Part shown: positions 9,847 to 17,367 of the stretch, one piece after another
Layout of the letters: the number at the start of each line of letters is the position of its first letter
Numbering within the stretch: the first letter of the stretch is position 1
Origin: Eubacterium sp.
GTDB lineage: Bacteria; Bacillota; Clostridia; Lachnospirales; Lachnospiraceae
NCBI GenBank assembly: GCA_022764165.1
Contig: JALERM010000106.1
Coordinates: 1 to 36,660 of the forward strand
DNA: 36,660 nucleotides
Direction of reading: 5' to 3'
Translations under genes and position numbers: made by a program
The notes under the pieces: generated by a model
Database searches by the model: none
What the model saw: only the letters and a program-made list of their open reading frames with translations
What the model was told of the DNA's origin: nothing

Positions 9847-9875
9847 ATTATGGCCCTTTCCTTCCGATTTGTCAA
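9847..9875 (-). promoter_or_regulatory. predicted sigma-A promoter for pyrG-gltB-gltD
   Basis: On the minus strand TTGACA (9875-9870) and CATAAT (9852-9847) are separated by 17 nt. Transcription would start near 9840, just before the leader hairpin. Confidence 0.65.
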
Positions 9876-10111
9876 TTCTTTTCTCAATCTTTTTTTCTTT
9901 CCATGTTTTTCCTTTCGTGTTTTTATACAATTTTTTTAATTTCATCCCCGGTTCCTTTGTTTTGTTTATCTAATAATTTTTGTGTAATCTCAGGATTTTT
10001 CTCATTTCCTTTGTGTAATTATCTCATATAAATTTGTTTAAGGTTCAATTTTTTTGTAATTATACACTTATGGCATTCTTCTCCCCTCTTGATTTTTTTG
10101 AAATTGAGGGA

Positions 10112-10139
10112 TTGACAAATCCGAATTTTCGAGTATACT
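10112..10139 (+). promoter_or_regulatory. predicted sigma-A promoter of glnA-purF
   Basis: TTGACA at 10112-10117 and TATACT at 10134-10139 are separated by 16 nt. The predicted start near 10146 is about 165 nt before the glnA ATG. Confidence 0.65.
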
Positions 10140-10153
10140 ACAGGACATAAAGC

Positions 10154-10190
10154 AAAGGCGCTTTGGATTTCGGTCCGAGGCGCCTTTTTT
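10154..10190 (+). terminator. leader terminator (attenuator candidate) of glnA
   Basis: The arms 10154-10167 and 10174-10187 form a continuous 14-bp stem if two G-U pairs are allowed. The loop has six nucleotides and a run of six Ts ends the structure. It begins within about 10 nt of the predicted transcript start, so the default product would be an RNA of roughly 45 nt. Read-through is needed to reach glnA from this promoter. Confidence 0.7.
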
Positions 10191-10311
10191 CGTTGGTTGA
10201 AATCATTCTTCATTTAAAGTTTGTTTCATATCAACATGCATTTGCACATATAATTACCAACTGGTGCAGATAACATCCGGGTATACGGATTTTAGAAAGG
10301 AGAACAAAACC

Positions 10312-12411
10312 ATGACGAAAGAAATTCCCGCTTTATATGGAAGCCTTGTTTTCAACGATAAGGTAATGCGTAAAAAACTCCCGAAGGATATGTACAAAGC
10401 TCTTCGGAAAACAATTGAAAATGGTACTCATCTGGAACTGGATGTTGCCAATTCCGTAGCTGTTGCCATGAAAGAATGGGCAGTAGAAAACGGAGCTACA
10501 CATTTTACACACTGGTTCCAGCCAATGACAGGTTTTACTGCTGAAAAACATGACAGCTTCATCACTCCTTCCGGAGACGGCGAAGTAATCATGGATTTTT
10601 CCGGTAAAGAACTGGTAAAAGGTGAACCGGATGCTTCCAGTTTTCCATCCGGTGGTCTGAGAGCTACCTTTGAAGCAAGAGGATATACCGCATGGGATCC
10701 TACTTCACCGGCTTTCATTAAAGATGGTACCTTATATATTCCTACCGCTTTCTGTTCTTACGGCGGTGAGGCACTGGATAAAAAGACTCCTCTTCTTCGT
10801 TCTATGGAAGCACTGAATAAAGAAGCAACAAAAATGCTTCATCTGTTAGGAAATACAGAAGTTACCAGTGTTAACACAACCATCGGACCGGAACAGGAAT
10901 ACTTCCTTGTAGATAAAGAACAGTATAAACAGAGAAAAGATTTGATATTCTGTGGTAGAACCCTGTTTGGTGCTCCTGCTCCAAAAGGCCAGGAAATGGA
11001 AGACCATTATTTCGGAGCTCTGAAACCAAAGGTATCTGCTTATATGCATGATCTGGATGAAGAACTCTGGAAACTGGGTATCCCGGCTAAGACAAAACAT
11101 AACGAAGTTGCTCCTGCACAGCATGAGTTGGCTCCGATTTTCGATACAGCCAATGTGGCTGTTGACCACAACCAGCTGACAATGGAAATAATGAAAAAAG
11201 TTGCTGATAAACATGGTCTGGTTTGTCTGCTTCACGAAAAACCATTTGAAGGTATCAACGGAAGCGGAAAACACAACAACTGGTCCATCAGCACCAATAC
11301 TGGTGAAAACCTTCTGGATCCGGGAAAAACTCCGGCACAGAATGTTCAGTTCCTGGTATTTTTGATGGCAGTCATCAAAGCAGTTGATGATTATGCTGAT
11401 TTGATGCGTGTAGCTGCATCCGGAGCAGGCAACGATCATCGTCTTGGCGGAAATGAAGCACCGCCAGCTATCGTATCTATCTTCCTGGGAGATGAACTGA
11501 CTACTATTCTGGAGTCTATCGAAAACGATACATATTTCGGACAGCAGGATAAAGTACAGCTTGATATCGGAGCACATGTACTTCCTCATTTCTTCAAAGA
11601 TAATACAGACCGTAACCGTACTTCACCGTTTGCGTTTACAGGTAATAAATTTGAATTCCGTATGCTTGGTTCTTCTGCATCTGTTGCAACACCAAACATT
11701 ATTCTGAATACTGCTGTTGCAGAAGCACTTGCTCAGTTCTATACAGAACTGGAAGGTACTGCTCCGGAAGATATGGAGCATGCAGTTCATGAACTGATCA
11801 AACGTGCAATCCGTAAACATAAAAAAGTGATCTTCAATGGTAACGGTTACTCTGAAGAATGGGTAAAAGAGGCAGAAAAACGTGGTCTGTATAATCTGAA
11901 GTCCACACCGGAATGTCTGCCGCAGTTCATCGCTGATAAAAACGTAGAACTGTTCACCAGCCATAAAATTTTTACAAAAGAAGAAATTTTCTCCCGCTAT
12001 GAAATTCTGTTGGAGAATTACGTAAAAACAATCGGTATCGAAGCACGTACCCTGGAAGAAATGATTACAAAAGATTTGCTTCCTGCAGTCAGCACCTACA
12101 CTGCTAAGGTTTCTTCCGATGCTGCTTCCAAAAAGGCATTTATGCCTTCCATCTCCACTGCTTCCGAAGAAGCTCTGGTAGAAAAACTTTCCGCAGCATA
12201 CACTTCCATGACGGAAGGTGTGGCTGAATTGAAAGTGCTGGCAGAAGAAGCCGGTGCGATGGAAGAAATGCAGGCTGCTGCTGATGCTTCCCATGAAAAA
12301 GTACTGGCTAAAATGGATGAGATTTGTGCAGTTGCCAGCAATGTAGAAGCTTTAATTCCTGATTCTATTCTGCCTTATCCGACCTACGATCAGCTTTTGT
12401 TCTCCCTGTAG
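10312..12411 (+). CDS. glnA: glutamine synthetase type III
   Basis: This enzyme makes glutamine from glutamate, ammonia and ATP. The 699-residue length and motifs GPEQEYFLVD, NEVAPAQHELAP, GSGKHNNWSIS and GAGNDHRLGGNEAPPA mark the type III (GlnN) family, much larger than the GSI type of about 450 residues. I chose ATG 10312 (MTKEIPALYG) because AAAGGAG lies 9 nt upstream; the frame is open back to 10264 without a ribosome site. purF follows after 9 nt, so the two are probably one operon. The leader contains a strong terminator hairpin. GSIII genes in clostridia can be controlled by antitermination, but no regulator gene is in the window. Confidence 0.96.
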   Translation: MTKEIPALYGSLVFNDKVMRKKLPKDMYKALRKTIENGTHLELDVANSVAVAMKEWAVENGATHFTHWFQPMTGFTAEKHDSFITPSGDGEVIMDFSGKELVKGEPDASSFPSGGLRATFEARGYTAWDPTSPAFIKDGTLYIPTAFCSYGGEALDKKTPLLRSMEALNKEATKMLHLLGNTEVTSVNTTIGPEQEYFLVDKEQYKQRKDLIFCGRTLFGAPAPKGQEMEDHYFGALKPKVSAYMHDLDEELWKLGIPAKTKHNEVAPAQHELAPIFDTANVAVDHNQLTMEIMKKVADKHGLVCLLHEKPFEGINGSGKHNNWSISTNTGENLLDPGKTPAQNVQFLVFLMAVIKAVDDYADLMRVAASGAGNDHRLGGNEAPPAIVSIFLGDELTTILESIENDTYFGQQDKVQLDIGAHVLPHFFKDNTDRNRTSPFAFTGNKFEFRMLGSSASVATPNIILNTAVAEALAQFYTELEGTAPEDMEHAVHELIKRAIRKHKKVIFNGNGYSEEWVKEAEKRGLYNLKSTPECLPQFIADKNVELFTSHKIFTKEEIFSRYEILLENYVKTIGIEARTLEEMITKDLLPAVSTYTAKVSSDAASKKAFMPSISTASEEALVEKLSAAYTSMTEGVAELKVLAEEAGAMEEMQAAADASHEKVLAKMDEICAVASNVEALIPDSILPYPTYDQLLFSL

Positions 12412-12420
12412 TGAGGTAGA

Positions 12421-13827
12421 ATGATGGGACAGGATGAACGGATTAAAGAAGCCTGCGGTGTGTTTGGTATCTACAATCCCAATGGGGAAGAGGCGGCCTC
12501 CTCAATTTACTATGGCCTCTCTTCCCTGCAGCACCGGGGGCAGGAATCCTGCGGAATCGCTGTGTTTGATACCAGCGGTCCCAAAGGAAATATGAATGTT
12601 CACAGAGGCATGGGACTGGTAAGTGAGGTTTTCAAAGAGTCTACGCTCCAGTCGCTCCATGGAAATCTGGGCATCGGACATGTGCGCTACTCCACTACAG
12701 GTGCTGCCACACTAAGCAATGCCCAGCCTCTTGTTCTGAATTACATTAAGGGAACATTGGCTCTTGCTCATAACGGAAATCTTGTCAATACACAGGAACT
12801 TCGGAATGAACTTGCACAAAACGGAGCCATTTTCCATACAACCACTGATTCAGAGGTAATTGCTTATTATATTGCCCGTGAAAGGGTACATACCCAGACG
12901 GTAGAGGAAGCTATTCTCAGCACTGCCTCCAAAATCAAGGGTGCTTACGGTCTTGTGATCGCAAGCCCCAGAAAATTGATTGGTGTGAGAGACCCCCTTG
13001 GCTTAAAACCTCTCTGTCTTGGTAAACGTGATGATTCCTATGTCATCGCCTCTGAAAGTTGCGCACTGACTGCAATCGGTGCACAGTTCCTCCGTGATAT
13101 TGCCCCCGGCGAGATTGTTACAATCACCCGGGATGGTATCACATCCAATTTTGATTTGTGTCAGTCCAGGCAGGCTCATTGCATTTTTGAATACATTTAT
13201 TTCGCCCGTCTGGACAGCCGGCTGGATGATATCTCTGTCTATGAATCCCGTCTCCGCGCGGGGGCTGCACTTGCTAAAGCTTATCCGGCTGACGCTGATC
13301 TGGTCGTTGGTGTACCCGACTCTGGGCTTACCGCTGCTCAGGGGTTTGCGGATGCTTCCGGAATCCCTTTCGGACTGGCATTTTACAAAAACAGTTATGT
13401 GGGCAGAACTTTTATTAAACCCACACAGAAAGAACGAGAATCCAGTGTTCGTCTGAAACTGAGCGTTCTGGAACCTGCGGTAAAAGGAAAGGACATTGTG
13501 CTGGTAGATGATTCCATTGTACGTGGAACTACAATTGCCAACCTGATCCACCTTTTGAAACACGCAGGAGCCGGTAAAGTTCATGTGCGAATCTGCTCTC
13601 CGCCTTTCCTTTATCCCTGCTATTTCGGCACGGATGTACCTTCCAATCAACAATTGATTGCCTCATCTCACTCGGTGGAAGAGATTCGGCAGTTGATTGG
13701 AGCAGACTCTCTTGGATATATGAAAATTGAAGACCTGCAGTATATGGTAGGTAATCTTCCTTTGTGCAAGGCGTGCTTCGACAATCATTATCCTATGGAA
13801 ATTCCGCCGCAGGTGGATTTTGATTAA
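12421..13827 (+). CDS. purF: amidophosphoribosyltransferase
   Basis: PurF commits PRPP to purine synthesis by replacing the pyrophosphate with an amine taken from glutamine. The 468-residue protein has the N-terminal Ntn nucleophile Cys at residue 12 (KEACGVFG), so a short propeptide is removed. It also has the QHRGQES motif and the PRPP-binding loop VLVDDSIVRGTT near residues 358-370. Two ATGs are adjacent; GAGG at 12413-12416 is 4 nt from the first and 7 nt from the second (12424), so 12424 may be the true start. It lies 9 nt after glnA, putting a glutamine consumer directly behind the glutamine maker. No other early purine gene is adjacent. Confidence 0.96.
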   Translation: MMGQDERIKEACGVFGIYNPNGEEAASSIYYGLSSLQHRGQESCGIAVFDTSGPKGNMNVHRGMGLVSEVFKESTLQSLHGNLGIGHVRYSTTGAATLSNAQPLVLNYIKGTLALAHNGNLVNTQELRNELAQNGAIFHTTTDSEVIAYYIARERVHTQTVEEAILSTASKIKGAYGLVIASPRKLIGVRDPLGLKPLCLGKRDDSYVIASESCALTAIGAQFLRDIAPGEIVTITRDGITSNFDLCQSRQAHCIFEYIYFARLDSRLDDISVYESRLRAGAALAKAYPADADLVVGVPDSGLTAAQGFADASGIPFGLAFYKNSYVGRTFIKPTQKERESSVRLKLSVLEPAVKGKDIVLVDDSIVRGTTIANLIHLLKHAGAGKVHVRICSPPFLYPCYFGTDVPSNQQLIASSHSVEEIRQLIGADSLGYMKIEDLQYMVGNLPLCKACFDNHYPMEIPPQVDFD

Positions 13828-13848
13828 TTTCCACCACCTTAAAAATCA

Positions 13849-13882
13849 GTAATCGCGGTGAAGTTTTACTTCTCCGATTACA
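13849..13882 (+). terminator. imperfect hairpin after purF
   Basis: GTAATCG pairs with CGATTAC, and an inner GAAGT/ACTTC pair continues the stem. A CATTTTTCTT run follows a few bases later. It may end the glnA-purF transcript, though the structure is interrupted. Confidence 0.4.
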
Positions 13883-13906
13883 TACATCACATTTTTCTTA
13901 CGTAAG

Positions 13907-13940
13907 GGCGCGTACTTATCTCCAAGGGTACGTGCCTTTT
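13907..13940 (+). terminator. terminator-like hairpin in the amt leader
   Basis: A 9-bp stem with one G-U pair (GGCGCGTAC/GTACGTGCC) and a 12-nt loop is followed by TTTT. It lies 55 nt before the amt start codon and 80 nt past purF. It may terminate purF transcription, attenuate amt, or both. Confidence 0.55.
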
Positions 13941-13994
13941 CCCCTTAAAAGGACATATGACGTATAAGAAAATAATAATGAGGAGGACAATATT

Positions 13995-15740
13995 ATGACT
14001 GAAGAAATTATGAGTGCTGTTAACGACCAGGTGTTTGCCGTCTGGTTCCTGATTGGTGCTGCGTTGGTATTCTGGATGCAGGCCGGATTCGCTATGGTAG
14101 AAGCCGGTTTTACCAGAGCCAAAAACTCAGGCAATATTTTGATGAAGAACCTGATGGACTTCTGTATTGGATGCGTTGTATTTATCCTGATCGGTTTCAG
14201 CCTACTGTTGGGTGAAGACCTGATGGGACTGATTGGTAAACCTGGATTTGACATCTTTACCAATTATGAAGGATTTGACTGGTCAAATTTTATATTTAAC
14301 CTTGTTTTCTGTGCTACCACCGCTACCATCGTTTCCGGTGCCATGGCAGAAAGAACCAAATTCCTTTCCTATTGTATTTATTCCGGAGTAATTTCCGCTC
14401 TGATCTACCCAATTGAAGCTCACTGGATCTGGGGCGGCGGCTGGCTGGCTCAGATGGGATTCCACGATTTCGCAGGTTCCTGTGCGATCCATATGGTTGG
14501 TGGTATTTCCGCTCTGATTGGTGCCAAAATCCTTGGACCTCGTATCGGTAAATTCACAAAAGATAAATCCGGAAAGATTACAAAAGTTAATGCTTTCCCG
14601 GGCCATAACCTTCCGATCGGTGCACTTGGTGTATTTATCCTGTGGCTTGGCTGGTATGGATTTAACGGTGCTGCATGTACCAGTGTAGAACAGCTTGGTT
14701 CTGTATTTGTAACAACAACGGTAGCACCTTCTATCGCAACTGTTGTATGTATGGTATTCACATGGGTAAGATATGGTAAACCAGATGTTTCCATGTGTCT
14801 GAATGCTTCACTTGCAGGTCTGGTAGCTATCACAGCTCCCTGTGATGTAACTGATGTAACTGGTGCTATCATCATCGGTGCTGTTGCCGGTGTACTGGTA
14901 GTATTTGGTGTATGGTTCCTTGATAATGTACTTCGTATTGATGACCCTGTAGGTGCTGTTGCAGTTCACTGCCTGAATGGTATCTGGGGTACCATCGCTG
15001 TTGGTCTTTTTGCAACAACTTCCGCACCTGGAAATGATTCTTTAACTGGTCTTTTCTATGGCGGCGGCTTTGGACTTCTGGGAATCCAGCTTTTGGGATT
15101 TGTTTCTGTAGCTGCCTGGACTGCTGTAACAATCACTATCGTATTCCTGGTAATCAAAGCAACCGTTGGTCTTCGTGTTACTGAAGAAGAAGAAATCATT
15201 GGTCTGGATGCTACAGAACATGGTCTGCCTTCTGCATACGCAGGTTTCAGCATTATGGATATTTCCAACACCATGACCATGGATGTAAACGAAAACACTA
15301 ATCTGGGAGTCGAAGATTACAATGCTGCTTCTCCGGCTATGAAAGATGCATCTGTTAAGGTTGTAAAAGCTCCTGCGCTTGACACGGGTATCTACAAAGT
15401 TTCCATCGTCGCTAAGCTTTCCAGATACGAGAAACTGAAGAAAGCCATGAACGACATCGGAGTCACCGGTATGACCGTAACACAGGTTATGGGATGTGGT
15501 ATTCAGAAAGGTGCCGGCGAAAAATACCGTGGAGTTGAAATGGATGCAACCCTGCTTCCAAAAGTTAAAGTTGAAGTTATCGTAGCTTCCATCCCGGTTG
15601 ATACCGTTATCGAAGCAGCTAAGAAAGTTCTTTACACCGGACATATCGGAGATGGTAAGATCTTCGTATACAGTGTTGACAGAGTTGTCAAAGTTCGTAC
15701 CGGCGAAGAAAATGAAGCCGCTCTGCAGGATGTAGAGTAA
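13995..15740 (+). CDS. ammonium transporter with fused C-terminal PII domain
   Basis: The 581-residue protein joins an Amt ammonium channel (about residues 1-440) to a complete PII signal domain (about 463-575). The Amt part shows the signature QAGFAMVEAGFTRAKNSGN and the two pore histidines in CAIHMVGG and AVHCLNGIWG. The PII part has MTVTQVMGCGIQKG, the T-loop YRGVEMDATLLPKVKVEV, and the C-terminal nucleotide loop GHIGDGKIFVYSV. PII proteins normally bind free Amt trimers to block them; here regulator and channel are one chain. The uridylylation tyrosine of enteric PII (Tyr51) aligns with Met. AGGAGG lies 8 nt before the ATG. It follows glnA-purF but has its own leader hairpin. Confidence 0.95.
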   Translation: MTEEIMSAVNDQVFAVWFLIGAALVFWMQAGFAMVEAGFTRAKNSGNILMKNLMDFCIGCVVFILIGFSLLLGEDLMGLIGKPGFDIFTNYEGFDWSNFIFNLVFCATTATIVSGAMAERTKFLSYCIYSGVISALIYPIEAHWIWGGGWLAQMGFHDFAGSCAIHMVGGISALIGAKILGPRIGKFTKDKSGKITKVNAFPGHNLPIGALGVFILWLGWYGFNGAACTSVEQLGSVFVTTTVAPSIATVVCMVFTWVRYGKPDVSMCLNASLAGLVAITAPCDVTDVTGAIIIGAVAGVLVVFGVWFLDNVLRIDDPVGAVAVHCLNGIWGTIAVGLFATTSAPGNDSLTGLFYGGGFGLLGIQLLGFVSVAAWTAVTITIVFLVIKATVGLRVTEEEEIIGLDATEHGLPSAYAGFSIMDISNTMTMDVNENTNLGVEDYNAASPAMKDASVKVVKAPALDTGIYKVSIVAKLSRYEKLKKAMNDIGVTGMTVTQVMGCGIQKGAGEKYRGVEMDATLLPKVKVEVIVASIPVDTVIEAAKKVLYTGHIGDGKIFVYSVDRVVKVRTGEENEAALQDVE

Positions 15741-15759
15741 CACATGTAAACCCTTATAT

Positions 15760-15800
15760 AAAAAAGATTGGCTCTTTCACAACAGGAGCCAATCTTTTTT
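15760..15800 (+). terminator. intrinsic terminator of amt-PII
   Basis: A perfect 15-bp stem (AAAAAAGATTGGCTC and its complement) around an 11-nt loop ends in TTTTTT, 19 nt after the stop codon. The A-run before the stem means it could also work leftward. Confidence 0.9.
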
Positions 15801-15842
15801 CTTTGAGGAAATTACTATAGTATAACTGATATTTTACATACA

Positions 15843-15872
15843 ATTACCCCGGAAATAACTTTCCGGGGTAAT
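15843..15872 (-). terminator. hairpin after purA
   Basis: A perfect 13-bp stem (ATTACCCCGGAAA/TTTCCGGGGTAAT) with a 4-nt loop lies 7 nt past the purA stop codon. The T-run on the minus strand is poor. Confidence 0.7.
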
Positions 15873-15879
15873 CCAATAT

Positions 15880-17157
15880 TTAGCGATAGATGATATCATC
15901 TCTTCCCGGTCCATTGGAAACCATGGTAATCGGGAATCCGATTTTTTCTTCTATAAATTCGATATATTTTCTGCAGTTTTCCGGCAGATCTTCGTATTTC
16001 TTAATTCCACGGATATCGCATTTCCAGCCCGGAAGTTTTTCCAGTACCGGTTTTGCTTTTTCCAGAAGGGATGTGGTCGGGAAATCAGTGGTCACTTCTC
16101 CGTCGATTTCATATCCTACACATACCGGAATCTCATCCAGATATCCCAGAACATCCAGAACAGTAAATGCCACATCTGTGGTTCCCTGCATACGGCAGCC
16201 ATATTTGGAAGCAACAACGTCGAACCATCCCATACGTCTCGGACGTCCGGTAGTTGCACCATACTCTCCTCCATCTCCGCCGCGGCGTCTCAGCTCATCT
16301 GCTTCCTCTCCGAAAATCTCGGATACAAATGCACCTGCTCCAACAGCACTGGAGTATGCTTTACATACCGTAATGATTTTCTTGATTTCATACGGCGGAA
16401 CTCCTGCACCGATGGCACCGTAGCCTGCCAATGTGGAAGAAGAAGTAACCATCGGATAAATACCGTGATCCGGATCTTTCAAAGAACCCAACTGGCCTTC
16501 CAGCAGAATCTCTTTTCCTTCCTTCAGTGCATTCCAAAGATACAGAGACACATCACATACGAATGGCTCTACCATCTTCTTATAAGACATCAATTCTTCC
16601 ATAATTTCATCCGGATTCAACAGCGGCTTATGATACAGATGCTCCAGAAGAACATTCTTTGTCTCACATACACGAACTACTTTTTCTTTCAAAACATCCT
16701 CATCAGCGAAGAGCTCGCTGACCTGGAAACCGATCTTGGCAAATTTATCTGAATAGAAAGGAGCAATTCCGGACTTGGTAGAACCAAAGGATTTTCCTCC
16801 CAGACGTTCCTCCTCATACTGATCGAAAAGAACATGGTAAGACATTACCATCTGTGCACGGTCAGATACCAGAATCTTCGGCATCGGAACCCCTTTCTCA
16901 ACGATACTCTGCACTTCCTTAAACAATACCGGAACGTTCAGGGCAACACCATTACCAATCACGCTTGTAGTGTGGTTGTAAAATACACCTGACGGCAGGG
17001 TATGTAATGCGAATTTGCCATAGTCATTTACGATGGTATGACCTGCGTTCGCACCGCCCTGGAAGCGCACAATAATATCGGCTTCTTTCGCCAGCATATC
17101 CGTAATTTTACCTTTTCCTTCGTCTCCCCAGTTTGCTCCAACAACAGCTTTAATCAT
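15880..17157 (-). CDS. purA: adenylosuccinate synthetase
   Basis: PurA joins IMP and aspartate with GTP to give adenylosuccinate, the first step to AMP. The 425-residue protein has the P-loop GANWGDEGKGK at its N-terminus and GATTGRPRRMGWFD for the nucleotide-binding region. I chose ATG 17157 because AGGAGG lies 7 nt upstream; the frame remains open to 17181 with no site there. It is convergent with amt-PII and stands alone, with the next AMP-pathway gene, purB, about 5.6 kb away on the same strand. Confidence 0.97.
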   Translation of the reverse strand: MIKAVVGANWGDEGKGKITDMLAKEADIIVRFQGGANAGHTIVNDYGKFALHTLPSGVFYNHTTSVIGNGVALNVPVLFKEVQSIVEKGVPMPKILVSDRAQMVMSYHVLFDQYEEERLGGKSFGSTKSGIAPFYSDKFAKIGFQVSELFADEDVLKEKVVRVCETKNVLLEHLYHKPLLNPDEIMEELMSYKKMVEPFVCDVSLYLWNALKEGKEILLEGQLGSLKDPDHGIYPMVTSSSTLAGYGAIGAGVPPYEIKKIITVCKAYSSAVGAGAFVSEIFGEEADELRRRGGDGGEYGATTGRPRRMGWFDVVASKYGCRMQGTTDVAFTVLDVLGYLDEIPVCVGYEIDGEVTTDFPTTSLLEKAKPVLEKLPGWKCDIRGIKKYEDLPENCRKYIEFIEEKIGFPITMVSNGPGRDDIIYR

Positions 17158-17202
17158 TTGGTTACCTCCTGATGGGTTCATAATCTAATCTCTGACCAGC
17201 TT

Positions 17203-17248
17203 ATTATACAACATTTTTCTTATAAGTAAAACTTATTATTACTTATAA
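17203..17248 (-). promoter_or_regulatory. possible purA promoter with an AT-rich dyad
   Basis: TATAAT (17208-17203) lies 46 nt before the purA start, but the -35 region is weak (TTTTAC-like). A perfect 8-bp dyad, TTATAAGT/ACTTATAA with a 13-nt spacer (17220-17248), covers that region. A regulator could bind there. No PurR-type box is seen. Confidence 0.4.
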
Positions 17249-17367
17249 ATAATAGTCAGCTATAATATATTTTAATAAGTATGACCGGTACTAATTTTTT
17301 TCCCACATACATGATTATTATACCGCTTATCAGGAAGATACTCAAGCATTTTTCGCAATTATTCTAC

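Larger units (their letters stand above)
9730..10311. promoter_or_regulatory. 582-base divergent control region between pyrG and glnA
   Basis: This region carries outward promoters and leader terminators for both operons. Between the two promoters (9876-10111) the sequence is AT-rich, and I see no gene and no recognised riboswitch. A Lys-rich 63-codon minus frame (9754-9945) contains the pyrG promoter and terminator, so it is not treated as a gene. An imperfect dyad (TTTCATAAG/CTTATGAAA, 9752-9780) lies between the pyrG leader terminator and its ribosome site. Confidence 0.6.

Noticed and set aside
9754-9945. 63-codon Lys-rich minus-strand frame before pyrG, with a weak AAAGGA
   Set aside because: The pyrG promoter and leader terminator lie inside it, so it would not be transcribed whole from that promoter; composition reflects AT-rich DNA.
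10140-10311. Glutamine riboswitch or sigma-54 promoter before glnA
   Set aside because: No glnA-type riboswitch core and no GG-N10-GC promoter with correct spacing could be found.
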